Below are positions 8,885 through 17,167 of a stretch of DNA of 36,530 bases, piece after piece (position 1 is the stretch's first letter; each line of letters starts with the position of its first letter). Both the position numbers and the translations under genes were made by a program. Source of the stretch: an uncultured Mucilaginibacter sp. (GTDB lineage Bacteria; Bacteroidota; Bacteroidia; Sphingobacteriales; Sphingobacteriaceae). Below the pieces are notes generated by a model. It was given only the letters and a program-made list of their open reading frames with translations, did no database searches and was not told the origin of the DNA. The stretch spans positions 1-36,530 of the forward strand of contig NZ_CAITNG010000097.1 in assembly GCF_903893715.1 (NCBI RefSeq). Reading direction: 5' to 3'.

Positions 8885-10300
8885 TTACGATTTAGGCATC
8901 CATTGTGTATGGAACACCCCTTCTTTACCGATCAGCGCATAGGTATGCGCACCAAAATAGTCGCGCTGTGCCTGCGTCAGGTTCGATGGCATATTGGCTG
9001 TTTTAAAGTTATCAAAATAGCTTAATGCTGATGCAAAAGCGGGAACGGCTATACCCGCGCTTACCGCAGCGGAAACCACCGTACGCATGCCCTTATTAGC
9101 TCCGTTCACCAACGCAGCAACATCGGCATCCAGCAATAAATGCCCGAGCGATTTATTTTTGCCATAAGCACCATAAATATTCTCCAGGAATTTTGAACGG
9201 ATAATACATCCGCCACGCCAAATCTTCGCTATCTCGTCCAATTTCAGGTCATAGCTATATTCCGTCGATGCTTTCGACAGCAGGAACATGCCCTGCGCAT
9301 AGCTCATAATCATGCTGAAGTAGAACGCGTCCTCTAATAAATTCAAAAACGCTTCTTTATCCACAACAAGGGCTTCGGATGGCGTATACATAGTTGACGC
9401 CTGTATACGGATAGCTTTGTATTTCGACAGATCACGCATAGAAACAGCAGTATCTATCACCGTAATCGGCGCTTCCAGGTCATAAGCTACCTGGCTTGTC
9501 CATTTACCGGTACCCTTTGCCCTGGCTTCGTCCTTAATGTCATCAACCAACAGGTGGTCGCTGCCGGGTTCTTTATAGGTAAAAATATCACGTGTTATCT
9601 CTATCAGGAATGATGATAGTTTGCCTTCGTTCCATTTTTCAAATACGCCATGTATTTCTTCGTTGTTCAGCTTTAAGCCGTTGCGCAATAATTCATACGT
9701 TTCGGCAATCAGCTGCATCAAACCGTACTCAATACCATTATGCACCATTTTTACAAAATGCCCTGACGCTCCCGGACCAATATAGGTAACACATGGCGCG
9801 CCATCTACCTTAGCAGCAATAGCTTCCAGTATCGGCTTCATTACAGCATAGGCCTCCTTATCGCCACCCGGCATCATGCTCGGGCCTCGGCGTGCACCTT
9901 CTTCACCACCTGATACCCCCATGCCAAAAAAATGGAATCCTTTAGCCTCCAGATAGTCAACCCTACGGTTAGTATCGGTAAAATGCGAGTTACCGCCGTC
10001 TATCAAGATATCGCCTTTGGCAAGCAAAGGCAACAATTCCTCAATCACTTCATCCACAATTTTACCTGCAGGCACCAGCATCATAATAGCCTTGGGGCTG
10101 TTCAGGCTCGCGGTAAATTCCTTTACATCGCTAAAGCCCTTTACTTTGCCCTTAGCCTTGCTGCCTTCCTGCTCCAACTGCACACCTTTCGACGCATCCT
10201 TATCAAAACCGGCGCCGTTTACGCCATGGTCGGCCATGTTCAGCAACAGGTTACGGCCCATGGTACCCAGGCCTATCATTCCAAAATCGTATTTGCTCAT
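8885..10300 (-). CDS. gnd: 6-phosphogluconate dehydrogenase, decarboxylating
   Basis: Converts 6-phosphogluconate to ribulose 5-phosphate plus CO2 with NADP+ reduction. 471 residues, the usual long dimeric form. The Rossmann start G-L-G-T-M-G is at 10-15; the substrate signature G-V-S-G-G-E-E-G-A-R-R-G-P-S-M-M-P-G-G is at 128-146; the catalytic pair is Lys184 (F-V-K-M-V-H-N-G) and Glu191 (I-E-Y). G-G-N-S at 102-105 is the cofactor/substrate loop. The 86-base gap to the upstream HAD gene contains an inverted repeat (10317-10385), so gnd-zwf-pgl could be expressed at a different level from the upstream genes. Confidence 0.97.
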   Translation of the reverse strand: MSKYDFGMIGLGTMGRNLLLNMADHGVNGAGFDKDASKGVQLEQEGSKAKGKVKGFSDVKEFTASLNSPKAIMMLVPAGKIVDEVIEELLPLLAKGDILIDGGNSHFTDTNRRVDYLEAKGFHFFGMGVSGGEEGARRGPSMMPGGDKEAYAVMKPILEAIAAKVDGAPCVTYIGPGASGHFVKMVHNGIEYGLMQLIAETYELLRNGLKLNNEEIHGVFEKWNEGKLSSFLIEITRDIFTYKEPGSDHLLVDDIKDEARAKGTGKWTSQVAYDLEAPITVIDTAVSMRDLSKYKAIRIQASTMYTPSEALVVDKEAFLNLLEDAFYFSMIMSYAQGMFLLSKASTEYSYDLKLDEIAKIWRGGCIIRSKFLENIYGAYGKNKSLGHLLLDADVAALVNGANKGMRTVVSAAVSAGIAVPAFASALSYFDNFKTANMPSNLTQAQRDYFGAHTYALIGKEGVFHTQWMPKS

Positions 10301-10316
10301 TGTAGTTTTAATTTTT

Positions 10317-10385
10317 GTTCATGGTTCATAGATCATGGTCCATGGTTTTCTTTCATTCTTACTATGAACCATGAACTATGAACTA
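10317..10385. repeat. Intergenic inverted repeat of short degenerate units (HAD-gnd gap)
   Basis: GTTCATGGTTCATAG (10317-10331) is perfectly reverse-complementary to CTATGAACCATGAAC (10362-10376), 15 bp with a 30-base spacer. Each arm is itself built of tandem 7-8-base variants of GTTCATGG/GTTCATAG, with further copies in the spacer (ATCATGG, TCCATGG) and beyond the right arm (TATGAAC). It fills most of the gap between two operon genes. Likely a REP-like or attenuating mRNA hairpin. Confidence 0.75.
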
Positions 10386-10386
10386 A

Positions 10387-11004
10387 CTATTTTTCTAATT
10401 TCAAACCTTCCAATATCGCCTTTGTTTCTTCAAAACTGGTGTGTTGATAGGCCTTGATACCCAAATTTCTTGCGGCGGTAACAAACATAATCCTGTCGTC
10501 AAAATACACGCATTGCCTTTCGGTAACTTGCGCTATGCCCATCGCCAATTTAAAAATGCCGGGGTCCGGTTTACGCATTTTCACCTCGCACGACGATATA
10601 AAGGCATCAAAACATTCATCCAGTTTAAATTTGTGTACCCGGTAATCGTTAAGCTCCTTACCCTCGTTGTTGATGGAGATGATGCGGAAACCGCTCTCTT
10701 TTTTCCATGCTTTCAGCCATTGCAACATGCCGGGCAACTCAACCGACTGCTCGTACATAAAAGCCTTGAAGTCTTCGCGGGTAAACTCGCGGGGTTTGGT
10801 AAATACTACGAAATCGAGATAGTCATCCAACGAGAGACTGCCAATTTCATAGACGTTGAAAATAAAGTTGTGCAAAGCGTCGATTTCTTCATACTCGAAA
10901 CCAAATTTCTTCGCCGCCTTTTTTCGCGACTCATGGCCCCATCCGTTGCTGAGTAATACCCCGCCAACGTCGAAAAATAAGACTTTTACCGGTTCAACAT
11001 TCAT
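10387..11004 (-). CDS. HAD-superfamily phosphatase (YihX-like)
   Basis: 205 residues with the HAD motifs in order: F-F-D-V-G-G-V-L-L with nucleophile Asp12 (second position is Gly rather than Asp, as in the YihX glucose-1-phosphatase group), a motif II Ser near residue 110 (I-I-S-I-N-N), motif III Lys145 (R-K-P-D-P), and motif IV Y-F-D-D-R with Asp169/Asp170. A helical cap occupies roughly residues 20-90. It is tightly placed, 5 bases after transaldolase, within the pentose phosphate operon, so a sugar-phosphate substrate is a reasonable inference. The exact substrate cannot be read from the sequence. Confidence 0.85.
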   Translation of the reverse strand: MNVEPVKVLFFDVGGVLLSNGWGHESRKKAAKKFGFEYEEIDALHNFIFNVYEIGSLSLDDYLDFVVFTKPREFTREDFKAFMYEQSVELPGMLQWLKAWKKESGFRIISINNEGKELNDYRVHKFKLDECFDAFISSCEVKMRKPDPGIFKLAMGIAQVTERQCVYFDDRIMFVTAARNLGIKAYQHTSFEETKAILEGLKLEK

Positions 11005-11009
11005 ATCGC

Positions 11010-12101
11010 TTAAACTTTAGCTTTCTGGTCGTCTATCGATTTCAGTAGTTTTTCAAAAGGTTTATTGAATTTATCAATGCCCTCATCCTCCAATTGCTGG
11101 GTGATTTTATCGATATCTATACCCGCCTTCTTTAACCTGTCTAATGTTTCGGTGGCTTTATCCAAACCATCCTCCAATACATTAGCTGCTATGCCATGGT
11201 CGCGGAAGGCTTCAATAGTTTCCAGCGGAACGGTATCAACAGTATCGGCACCAATTAGTGCTTCAACATACTTAGTATCCTTAAATGCAGGGTTCTTGCT
11301 GCTGGTACTTGCCCAAAGCAAACGTTGCGGTTGCGCGCCTTGTGCCGCCAGTTTTTCCCAACGTGGGCCGCTAAATACTTTTTTATAAATCTCGTAGGCT
11401 TTTTTTGCCGATGCGATGGCAACTTCACCTTTCAAATCGCCCAGACCTTTTTCGTCCAACATCGGGTCAACCAACACATCGATACGGCTTAAAAAGAAAC
11501 TCGCTACCGATGAAATATGGCCGATCTTGTGCCCTGCAGCCAAATGGTCTTCCAGACCCGAAATATAGGCTTCTGTTACTTCTTCGTAACGTGGCAAACC
11601 AAAAAGTAAGGTAACATTAATGTTGATGCCTTTTGCTATAGATTGGCGGATGGCTGCCAAACCAGGTTGCGTGCCCGGGATTTTTATCATCACATTTTTG
11701 CGGTCAACTTCTTTCCAAAGTTGCTCGGCCTGAGCTGCTGTGCCTTCGGTATCTAAAGCCAAAAACGGCGAAACCTCTAAACTAACATATCCGTCCACAC
11801 CTTTCGACTCCTCATAAACACCTTTAAACATATCTGTAGCTTTTTGGATGTCTTTGATGGCCAGTTTAAAAAACAACTCTTCGGTTGTTTTAGCGCTACC
11901 GGCCAAAGCCTTGATATCCGCGTCATAATCTGAACTGCTGGTAATAGCTTTTTCAAAAATTGCCGGGTTAGAGGTTACGCCCCTAACACCGTCCACATCG
12001 ATGAGGCTTTTCAGTTTGCCCGATGCCATGATCTCGCGATCGATAAAATCCAGCCAGATGCTTTGACCAAAGCTGTGTATCTTTTTTACATTATTTTCCA
12101 T
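11010..12101 (-). CDS. tal: Transaldolase (long form)
   Basis: Transfers a dihydroxyacetone unit between sedoheptulose 7-phosphate and glyceraldehyde 3-phosphate in the non-oxidative branch. At 363 residues it belongs to the longer bacterial class rather than the ~220-residue fructose-6-phosphate-aldolase type. The N-terminal V-T-S-N-P-A-I-F-E-K (42-51) and the Schiff-base lysine Lys140 in N-V-M-I-K-I-P-G-T are diagnostic; V-S-L-E-V-S-P near 106-112 is the usual strand. It lies 15 bases after rpiB and 5 bases before the HAD gene. Confidence 0.95.
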   Translation of the reverse strand: MENNVKKIHSFGQSIWLDFIDREIMASGKLKSLIDVDGVRGVTSNPAIFEKAITSSSDYDADIKALAGSAKTTEELFFKLAIKDIQKATDMFKGVYEESKGVDGYVSLEVSPFLALDTEGTAAQAEQLWKEVDRKNVMIKIPGTQPGLAAIRQSIAKGININVTLLFGLPRYEEVTEAYISGLEDHLAAGHKIGHISSVASFFLSRIDVLVDPMLDEKGLGDLKGEVAIASAKKAYEIYKKVFSGPRWEKLAAQGAQPQRLLWASTSSKNPAFKDTKYVEALIGADTVDTVPLETIEAFRDHGIAANVLEDGLDKATETLDRLKKAGIDIDKITQQLEDEGIDKFNKPFEKLLKSIDDQKAKV

Positions 12102-12116
12102 AATACTTTGTGTGTC

Positions 12117-12560
12117 TTATTTATCTAATTCTTTAACTTTTGCTATCCTGCGGTTATGCCTTTCGAGCCCGGTAAACTGAGCCTTTAAAAACACATCTAC
12201 CAACTCTTCCGCTACAGCGTAACCGGTAATGCGGCCACCTAAACAAATGATGTTCATATTATCATCCTCAACACCCTGATGTGCCGAAAAGTGGTCGCCA
12301 ATCAAAGCAGCGCGCGCTCCATGAACTTTGTTTGCCGCGATACACGCACCTACCCCGCTTCCGCAGATGGCTATGCCCCGCTCAACAGTTCCGGCAGCTA
12401 CGGCCTTCGCCATAGGGATCACATAATCAGGATAGTCGTCCGCGTTATCCAAATGATCAGGCCCAAAATCTACCACATCATGCCCCAACGAAGTTAAAAA
12501 GGGATGAATAATCTCTTTTAATTCGTAACCGCCATGATCTGATGCGATGCCTATCTTCAT
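12117..12560 (-). CDS. rpiB: Ribose-5-phosphate isomerase B
   Basis: Interconverts ribulose 5-phosphate and ribose 5-phosphate. The start is set at the ATG at 12560 (147 residues): the protein then begins M-K-I-G-I-A-S-D-H-G-G-Y, and the catalytic Cys of I-C-G-S-G-V-G becomes residue 66, the position known from E. coli RpiB. An ATG at 12587 would add nine residues encoded within the upstream intergenic repeat. D-H-G-G phosphate loop, D-Y-P-D-Y and the G-V-E-D-D-N-M-N-I-I-C-L-G-G-R block (variant of the R-x-H-N-D-A-N motif) are all visible. 15 bases before tal. Confidence 0.94.
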   Translation of the reverse strand: MKIGIASDHGGYELKEIIHPFLTSLGHDVVDFGPDHLDNADDYPDYVIPMAKAVAAGTVERGIAICGSGVGACIAANKVHGARAALIGDHFSAHQGVEDDNMNIICLGGRITGYAVAEELVDVFLKAQFTGLERHNRRIAKVKELDK

Positions 12561-12573
12561 TTTTTTGTTTATT

Positions 12574-12656
12574 GGTTCATTGGTCATTCGTTCATTAGTC
12601 CTGTCAAGCTAATAAGACTTTCACTAATGACAAATGAACAAGTGAACTAATGAACT
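12574..12656. repeat. Intergenic inverted repeat of short degenerate units (tkt-rpiB gap)
   Basis: The left part (12574-12599) is made of GTTCATT/GGTCATT/GTTCATTAGT variants, the right part (12622-12656) of ACTAATGA/AAATGAAC/ACTAATGAAC variants, so the two halves can pair in several registers. The organisation is the same as at 10317-10385 but with a different unit. It overlaps the tkt stop codon and the extra upstream ATG of rpiB. Confidence 0.65.
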
Positions 12657-14667
12657 ACTTCCCTAAAACAGCTTTAGCTTTGCTAACCACATTCTCCACC
12701 GTAAAGCCAAATTCTTTGTTCAAAGCTTCTGCCGGTGCCGATTCGCCAAAGCCGTGCATGGTTACAGTATCGCCTTCGTCGGTAACATATTTATGCCAGC
12801 CCAATGCCGAGCCTGCTTCAATAGCCAAACGTTTTTTCAACGCTTTTGGCAATACGCTCTCTTTGTAAGCGGCGTCCTGTTTTTCAAACAACTCCCACGA
12901 TGGCATACTTACCACACGGGCGGCTATTCCTTCTTCTTTTAGTTTGGCTTGCGCCGACATGGCCAATGCCACTTCCGAACCGGTACCGATCAATATCAGT
13001 TCCGCCTTTGTTTCAGGTTCCGACAAAACGTAGGCACCTTTAACCAAGCCCGATGCTTTACCATATTTATCCTGATCTAATACAGGCAATCCCTGACGGG
13101 TTAATACCAATACAGTTGGCCCGCCCTTGTGCGATACGGCGAATTTCCATGCTTCGGCAGTCTCATTCGCGTCCGCCGGGCGGATAACGATATTATTTGG
13201 TATCGAACGCAACGAAATCAATTGCTCAACAGGCTGGTGTGTAGTACCATCCTCGCCCAGGCCAATGCTATCGTGTGTATAAACAAATACAGGGTTTATC
13301 TTCATAATGGCCGCCAAACGTATCGGCGGGCGCATGTATTCAGAGAATATCAGGAAGGTAGCACCAAACGGAAGGATACCTTTTGTTAATGCCATACCAT
13401 TCATGGCCGAACCCATAGCATGCTCACGGATGCCAAAGTGGAAGTTACGTCCGCCACGGTTCTCGCTCGTAAACGAATCATATTCCTTCAGATGTGTTTC
13501 TGTTGATGGCGACAAATCGGCCGCGCCGCCTATCAGGTTTGGTATTTTAGCGGCAAGCGCATTCAATACCTTGCCCGATGCTACACGTGTAGCCACTTTA
13601 CCTGCATCTGCTTTAAATACCGGGATATCGGCATCCCAGTCTTTTGGCAACTCGCCTTTAAATGCACCTTCAAATTCGGCAGCCAATTCCGGGAATTTAG
13701 CTTTGTAATCGCTGAACAGTTGATTCCATTTAGCCTCAGTTGTGATACCGCGGCTACCTTTTTCATGGTAATAGGTTTCCACCTCAGCCGGTACATAAAA
13801 TAATTTCTCCGGATCGAAACCAAAGAACTCTTTTACCAGTTTCACTTCGTCGGCACCCAGCGGCGCACCGTGGGAACCTGCGGTACCGGCCTTGTTCGGG
13901 CTGCCGTAAGCTATCAGCGAGCGTACGCGAATCAACGATGGTTTTTGTGTTTCGGCCTTGGCGTTACGCAAAGCCATCGCTAAAGCGTGAATATCATTCA
14001 CGTCTTCAACATGCTGCACATGCCATCCGTAAGCTTCAAAACGTTTGTCTACATCTTCATTAAAGGAAATTTCGGTGCTGCCTTCTATCGATATCTTATT
14101 ATCATCATATAAATAAATGATGTTGCCCAACTCCAAATGTCCGGCCAACGATGCCGCTTCGGAAGCTACACCTTCCATCATATCACCATCGCTGCAAATA
14201 GCGTAAATGTGGTAATTGAATAAATCAAAACCCGGTTTGTTGTAACGGGCCGCCAGGTATTTCTGCCCGATGGCAAAGCCAACACCATTTGAAAAACCTG
14301 CACCCAGCGGGCCGGTGGTTACATCAATACCGGGGCACAAGCCATATTCAGGGTGGCCGGCTGTTTTGCTATGTAACTGGCGGAAATTTTTCAGGTCATC
14401 TAACGAAACATCATAGCCTGTTAAATGTAAAATACTGTATTGTAACATACAGGCATGGCCTGCCGATAATATAAACCTGTCGCGGTTGGCCCAGTCGGGG
14501 TTTTGTGGGTTATAGTTTAAAAACTCAGTCCATAACACGTGTGCCATTGGCGCAAGTGCGATGGGAGTTCCCGGGTGGCCCGAATTTGCTTTTTGTACGG
14601 CATCAGCTGCTAATAAGCGTATGGTATTAATGCCTAAATTTTCAATGTCCTTACTTTTTGGATCCAT
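12655..14667 (-). CDS. tkt: Transketolase
   Basis: Thiamine-diphosphate enzyme moving two-carbon units between pentose/heptose and triose/tetrose phosphates in the non-oxidative branch. 670 residues in one chain (not split into two subunits). H-P-G at 31-33 is the substrate-contact motif; S-D-G-D-M-M-E-G at 159-166 with Asn190 is the ThDP-Mg binding motif; the catalytic Glu lies in G-I-R-E-H-A-M-G near residue 410. It follows the ROK kinase by 35 bases and is separated from rpiB by a 94-base gap containing a repeat. Confidence 0.97.
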   Translation of the reverse strand: MDPKSKDIENLGINTIRLLAADAVQKANSGHPGTPIALAPMAHVLWTEFLNYNPQNPDWANRDRFILSAGHACMLQYSILHLTGYDVSLDDLKNFRQLHSKTAGHPEYGLCPGIDVTTGPLGAGFSNGVGFAIGQKYLAARYNKPGFDLFNYHIYAICSDGDMMEGVASEAASLAGHLELGNIIYLYDDNKISIEGSTEISFNEDVDKRFEAYGWHVQHVEDVNDIHALAMALRNAKAETQKPSLIRVRSLIAYGSPNKAGTAGSHGAPLGADEVKLVKEFFGFDPEKLFYVPAEVETYYHEKGSRGITTEAKWNQLFSDYKAKFPELAAEFEGAFKGELPKDWDADIPVFKADAGKVATRVASGKVLNALAAKIPNLIGGAADLSPSTETHLKEYDSFTSENRGGRNFHFGIREHAMGSAMNGMALTKGILPFGATFLIFSEYMRPPIRLAAIMKINPVFVYTHDSIGLGEDGTTHQPVEQLISLRSIPNNIVIRPADANETAEAWKFAVSHKGGPTVLVLTRQGLPVLDQDKYGKASGLVKGAYVLSEPETKAELILIGTGSEVALAMSAQAKLKEEGIAARVVSMPSWELFEKQDAAYKESVLPKALKKRLAIEAGSALGWHKYVTDEGDTVTMHGFGESAPAEALNKEFGFTVENVVSKAKAVLGK

Positions 14668-14702
14668 TTTTTGTATTTGTTGTATTGTGATGTGTTAGAT
14701 TT

Positions 14703-15449
14703 TTATTCCGGTTTCGAGGTGATCAGTTCATGTCTTTCATCAACCTGCCAAAGCCTTGCCCCGCCTTTTATCCCATCGCGATTTGATACGATGACCATAT
14801 TGCTATCCAACGGAAATTTAATTTTAGAAGCGTTGCCGCCGCCGATATATAGTTTGTCGTAATTGAACACGGTTTTATAAATGCTAAAGACCTGTTTTAC
14901 CCGTTCATTCCATTTGGCTACGCCTTCTTTTTCCAAAGCCTTCTCGCCTATGTAAACATCGTAAGTTTTGCTTTTAGTGATGGGCAAATGGGCCAATTCC
15001 AAATGGGGTAATAGCACGCCATCGTTAAGCAAAGCTGTACCAAAACCCGTGCCCAGTGTTACTACAATCTCAAAACCTTTGCCGTCAACCACGCCCAAAC
15101 CTTGCATGTCGGCATCGTTAACTACCATAGCAGGTTTGCCAAGTTCTTTGGTTAAAGCGCCGGCCAAATCAAAACCCTTCCAGGCATCGGTACCCAAATT
15201 GGGTGCTGTATACACAACACCTTTTTTAACATAGCCCGGAAAACCCACCGAAATATTATCGTATGCCGGAAAATCCTTTATCAAAGTTTTTATGGTATCG
15301 ATCAATTGCTGTGGCGTAGGATTGGGAGGAGTTGCTATTTTTTTGTAATCCATCTGCATCGCTCCTTCCTGGTTCAAAATGACCGATTTTACATGGGATC
15401 CTCCAACATCAATGGATAGTATCCGCTCTCCCGCCAAGGTTTTTTTCAT
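14703..15449 (-). CDS. ROK-family sugar kinase, polyphosphate-glucokinase-like
   Basis: 248 residues. The ATPase-fold phosphate loop S-I-D-V-G-G-S-H-V-K is at ~12-21, and T-L-G-T-G-F-G-T-A-L-L-N-D-G with P-H-L-E-L-A-H follows, which resembles actinobacterial polyphosphate glucokinases (PpgK) more than generic ROK repressors; there is no N-terminal DNA-binding domain. The usual ROK zinc-finger CxCGxxGC is not seen, also as in PpgK. It would make glucose 6-phosphate, feeding zwf in the same operon. It is the first gene of the operon, with a 380-base divergent region to argH upstream. The phosphate donor (polyphosphate or ATP) is not decided by sequence alone. Confidence 0.85.
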   Translation of the reverse strand: MKKTLAGERILSIDVGGSHVKSVILNQEGAMQMDYKKIATPPNPTPQQLIDTIKTLIKDFPAYDNISVGFPGYVKKGVVYTAPNLGTDAWKGFDLAGALTKELGKPAMVVNDADMQGLGVVDGKGFEIVVTLGTGFGTALLNDGVLLPHLELAHLPITKSKTYDVYIGEKALEKEGVAKWNERVKQVFSIYKTVFNYDKLYIGGGNASKIKFPLDSNMVIVSNRDGIKGGARLWQVDERHELITSKPE

Positions 15450-15753
15450 GCTGTAGATGTTGCTATACTGCTGAAGCAGTATCTTATATTACAATTAAGC
15501 TTCTACTCTGTTTCGTGTTTATAAACGGTTAAAAAAAATAACCTTTTGCCGACCTTGTTTGTATGATAACAAACAGGCCGGTTTGCAATAAGAGATCAGT
15601 CGCGATCATGACATAAATCATTAATCAGCATACAAATCTATAGTAAATTATTAAAACACCTATAATTTTTAAATTCATTTTACCTTCCTCCCATCAATTT
15701 TTACAATAATTACAAAAAACCATGCCCAGTATGTTTTAAAATGGCAATAATTT

Positions 15754-15773
15754 TTATGCAATCGAATGCATAA
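15754..15773. promoter_or_regulatory. ARG-box-like palindrome upstream of argH
   Basis: TTATGCAATCGAATGCATAA has perfect 7-bp arms (TTATGCA / TGCATAA) around a 6-base centre. The inner 18 bases keep the TnTGnA...TnCAnA dyad of ArgR/AhrC arginine boxes, with symmetrical C/G replacements of the A/T at the fifth positions. It sits 57 bases upstream of argH, an arginine biosynthesis gene. The assignment to ArgR is inference. Confidence 0.4.
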
Positions 15774-15818
15774 ATGTATTGTTTTAAAATCGTAACTACC
15801 TAAATAAATTATTTATAC

Positions 15819-15826
15819 CATCTTTG
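15819..15826 (+). promoter_or_regulatory. Possible -7 element of argH (CATCTTTG)
   Basis: CATCTTTG differs from TAnnTTTG at one base and ends 4 bases before the argH ATG, which would give an almost leaderless mRNA. A good -33 TTG is not visible at normal spacing. Confidence 0.3.
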
Positions 15827-15830
15827 TAGC

Positions 15831-17165
15831 ATGACCAAATTATGGCAAAAAACGATTAGCGTTGATCAACTGGTAGAAAGTTTTACAGTAGGCCGCGACC
15901 GTGAGTTCGACGAGCAAATGGCCGCTTTTGATGTACTGGGCTCATTGGCGCATACAAAAATGCTGGCAAGCGTTGGTTTGTTGGATAACGCCGACCTGGC
16001 CATCGTTCAACAAGAACTAAAAAAGTTATACGCCGAAATACAAACCGGCAATTTTAAGATAGAAGCCGAAGTAGAAGATATCCATTCGCAGGTTGAACTG
16101 CTGCTTACGCGGCGCATTGGCGAAGCCGGCAAAAAAATACACAGCGGCCGTTCACGTAACGACCAGGTTTTGGTTGACCTTAAATTGTTCTTCCGCCACG
16201 AATTGCAGGAGGTGGTTGCGTCGGTTCAGCAATTGTTCGACTTGCTCATCTCGCTCAGCGAAAAGCACAGAGATGTGTTATTGCCCGGCTATACGCATTT
16301 GCAAATAGCTATGCCATCGTCGTTTGGCCTTTGGTTTGGCGCTTATGCCGAAAGTTTGGTTGATGATTTGGAAATGGTGTTGGCTGCTTACCATATCACT
16401 AATAAAAACCCATTGGGTTCGGCTGCGGGCTATGGCTCGTCGTTCCCGCTTAACCGTACGCTTACTACCGAACTGTTGGGTTTCGAGAGTCTGAACTATA
16501 ATGTAGTATACGCCCAGATGGGGCGCGGCAAAACCGAACGGGTTATTGCGCAGGCCTTATCGTCCATCGCGGCAACGCTGGCCAAAATGGCTATGGACCA
16601 GTGCCTGTACCTGAGCCAAAACTTCGCTTTTGTAAGTTACCCCGAAAACCTTACTACCGGTTCGAGCATTATGCCGCATAAAAAGAACCCTGATGTTTGG
16701 GAAATTATGCGCGGCCGCTGCAATCGCCTGCAAGCCCTGCCTACTGATGTAGCCATGATGACCACTAACCTACCATCCGGCTATCACCGTGAACTACAAT
16801 TGTTAAAGGAGTTATTGTTTCCCGCTTTCGCGGATATAAAAAACTGCCTGCACATGGCCAGGTTTATGTTGGAGCACATCGAAGTAAAACAAAACATACT
16901 CGACGATGCCAAATATGCATACCTGTTTAGTGTGGAAGAAGTGAACCGGCTGGTGTTGAGTGGCACGCCTTTCCGCGATGCCTACAAACAAGTTGGCCTG
17001 GCTATTGAAAAAGGTGAATTTAACCCCGACAAAACAGTTAACCACACCCACGAGGGCAGCATAGGTAATTTAGGCAATGATAAAATTGCAGCAGGCATGG
17101 AAAAAATTGTGGGCCAATTCCACTTTGAGAAAGTAGATCAAGCTATCAGCAACTTAGTGAAATAG
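15831..17165 (+). CDS. argH: Argininosuccinate lyase
   Basis: Cleaves argininosuccinate to arginine and fumarate, the last step of arginine synthesis. 444 residues, normal length. The superfamily signature G-S-S-I-M-P-H-K-K-N is at 277-286; H-S-G-R-S-R-N-D-Q-V near residue 105 and G-Y-T-H-L-Q-I-A-M-P near 155 are the other two conserved regions, the latter with the catalytic His. Start ATG at 15831 gives the standard T-K-L-W-Q-K N-terminus. No argG or other arg gene is next to it. It converges on the DUF1003 gene with 2 bases between stops. Confidence 0.96.
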   Translation: MTKLWQKTISVDQLVESFTVGRDREFDEQMAAFDVLGSLAHTKMLASVGLLDNADLAIVQQELKKLYAEIQTGNFKIEAEVEDIHSQVELLLTRRIGEAGKKIHSGRSRNDQVLVDLKLFFRHELQEVVASVQQLFDLLISLSEKHRDVLLPGYTHLQIAMPSSFGLWFGAYAESLVDDLEMVLAAYHITNKNPLGSAAGYGSSFPLNRTLTTELLGFESLNYNVVYAQMGRGKTERVIAQALSSIAATLAKMAMDQCLYLSQNFAFVSYPENLTTGSSIMPHKKNPDVWEIMRGRCNRLQALPTDVAMMTTNLPSGYHRELQLLKELLFPAFADIKNCLHMARFMLEHIEVKQNILDDAKYAYLFSVEEVNRLVLSGTPFRDAYKQVGLAIEKGEFNPDKTVNHTHEGSIGNLGNDKIAAGMEKIVGQFHFEKVDQAISNLVK

Positions 17166-17167
17166 CA

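Larger units (their letters stand above)
15450..15830. other. Divergent regulatory region between the pentose phosphate operon and argH
   Basis: 380 AT-rich bases without a gene. It must hold the promoters of both divergent units. Visible elements are an ARG-box-like dyad (15754-15773), a -7-like element just before argH (15819-15826), and an imperfect dyad with arms TGTTTG (15556-15561) and CAAACA (15570-15575) about 105 bases before the kinase gene. The last could be an operator, but its spacing is not strict. Confidence 0.6.

Noticed and set aside
10441..10956. Rightward open frame (171 codons) opposite the HAD phosphatase
   Set aside because: The HAD motifs on the other strand are complete and the operon context is continuous, so the antisense frame is not supported.
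12561..12587. ATG at 12587 as the start of rpiB
   Set aside because: The extra codons come from the intergenic repeat, and the catalytic Cys falls at the standard residue 66 only with the ATG at 12560.
10317..12656. CRISPR array or tandem-repeat locus
   Set aside because: The repeat units are 7-10 bases, degenerate and arranged as inverted arms; there are no unique spacers of constant length and no cas genes.
15556..15575. Possible operator TGTTTG...CAAACA upstream of the kinase gene
   Set aside because: Arms are only 6 bp with an AT-rich 8-base spacer and an asymmetrical flank; too common by chance to list as a regulatory feature.
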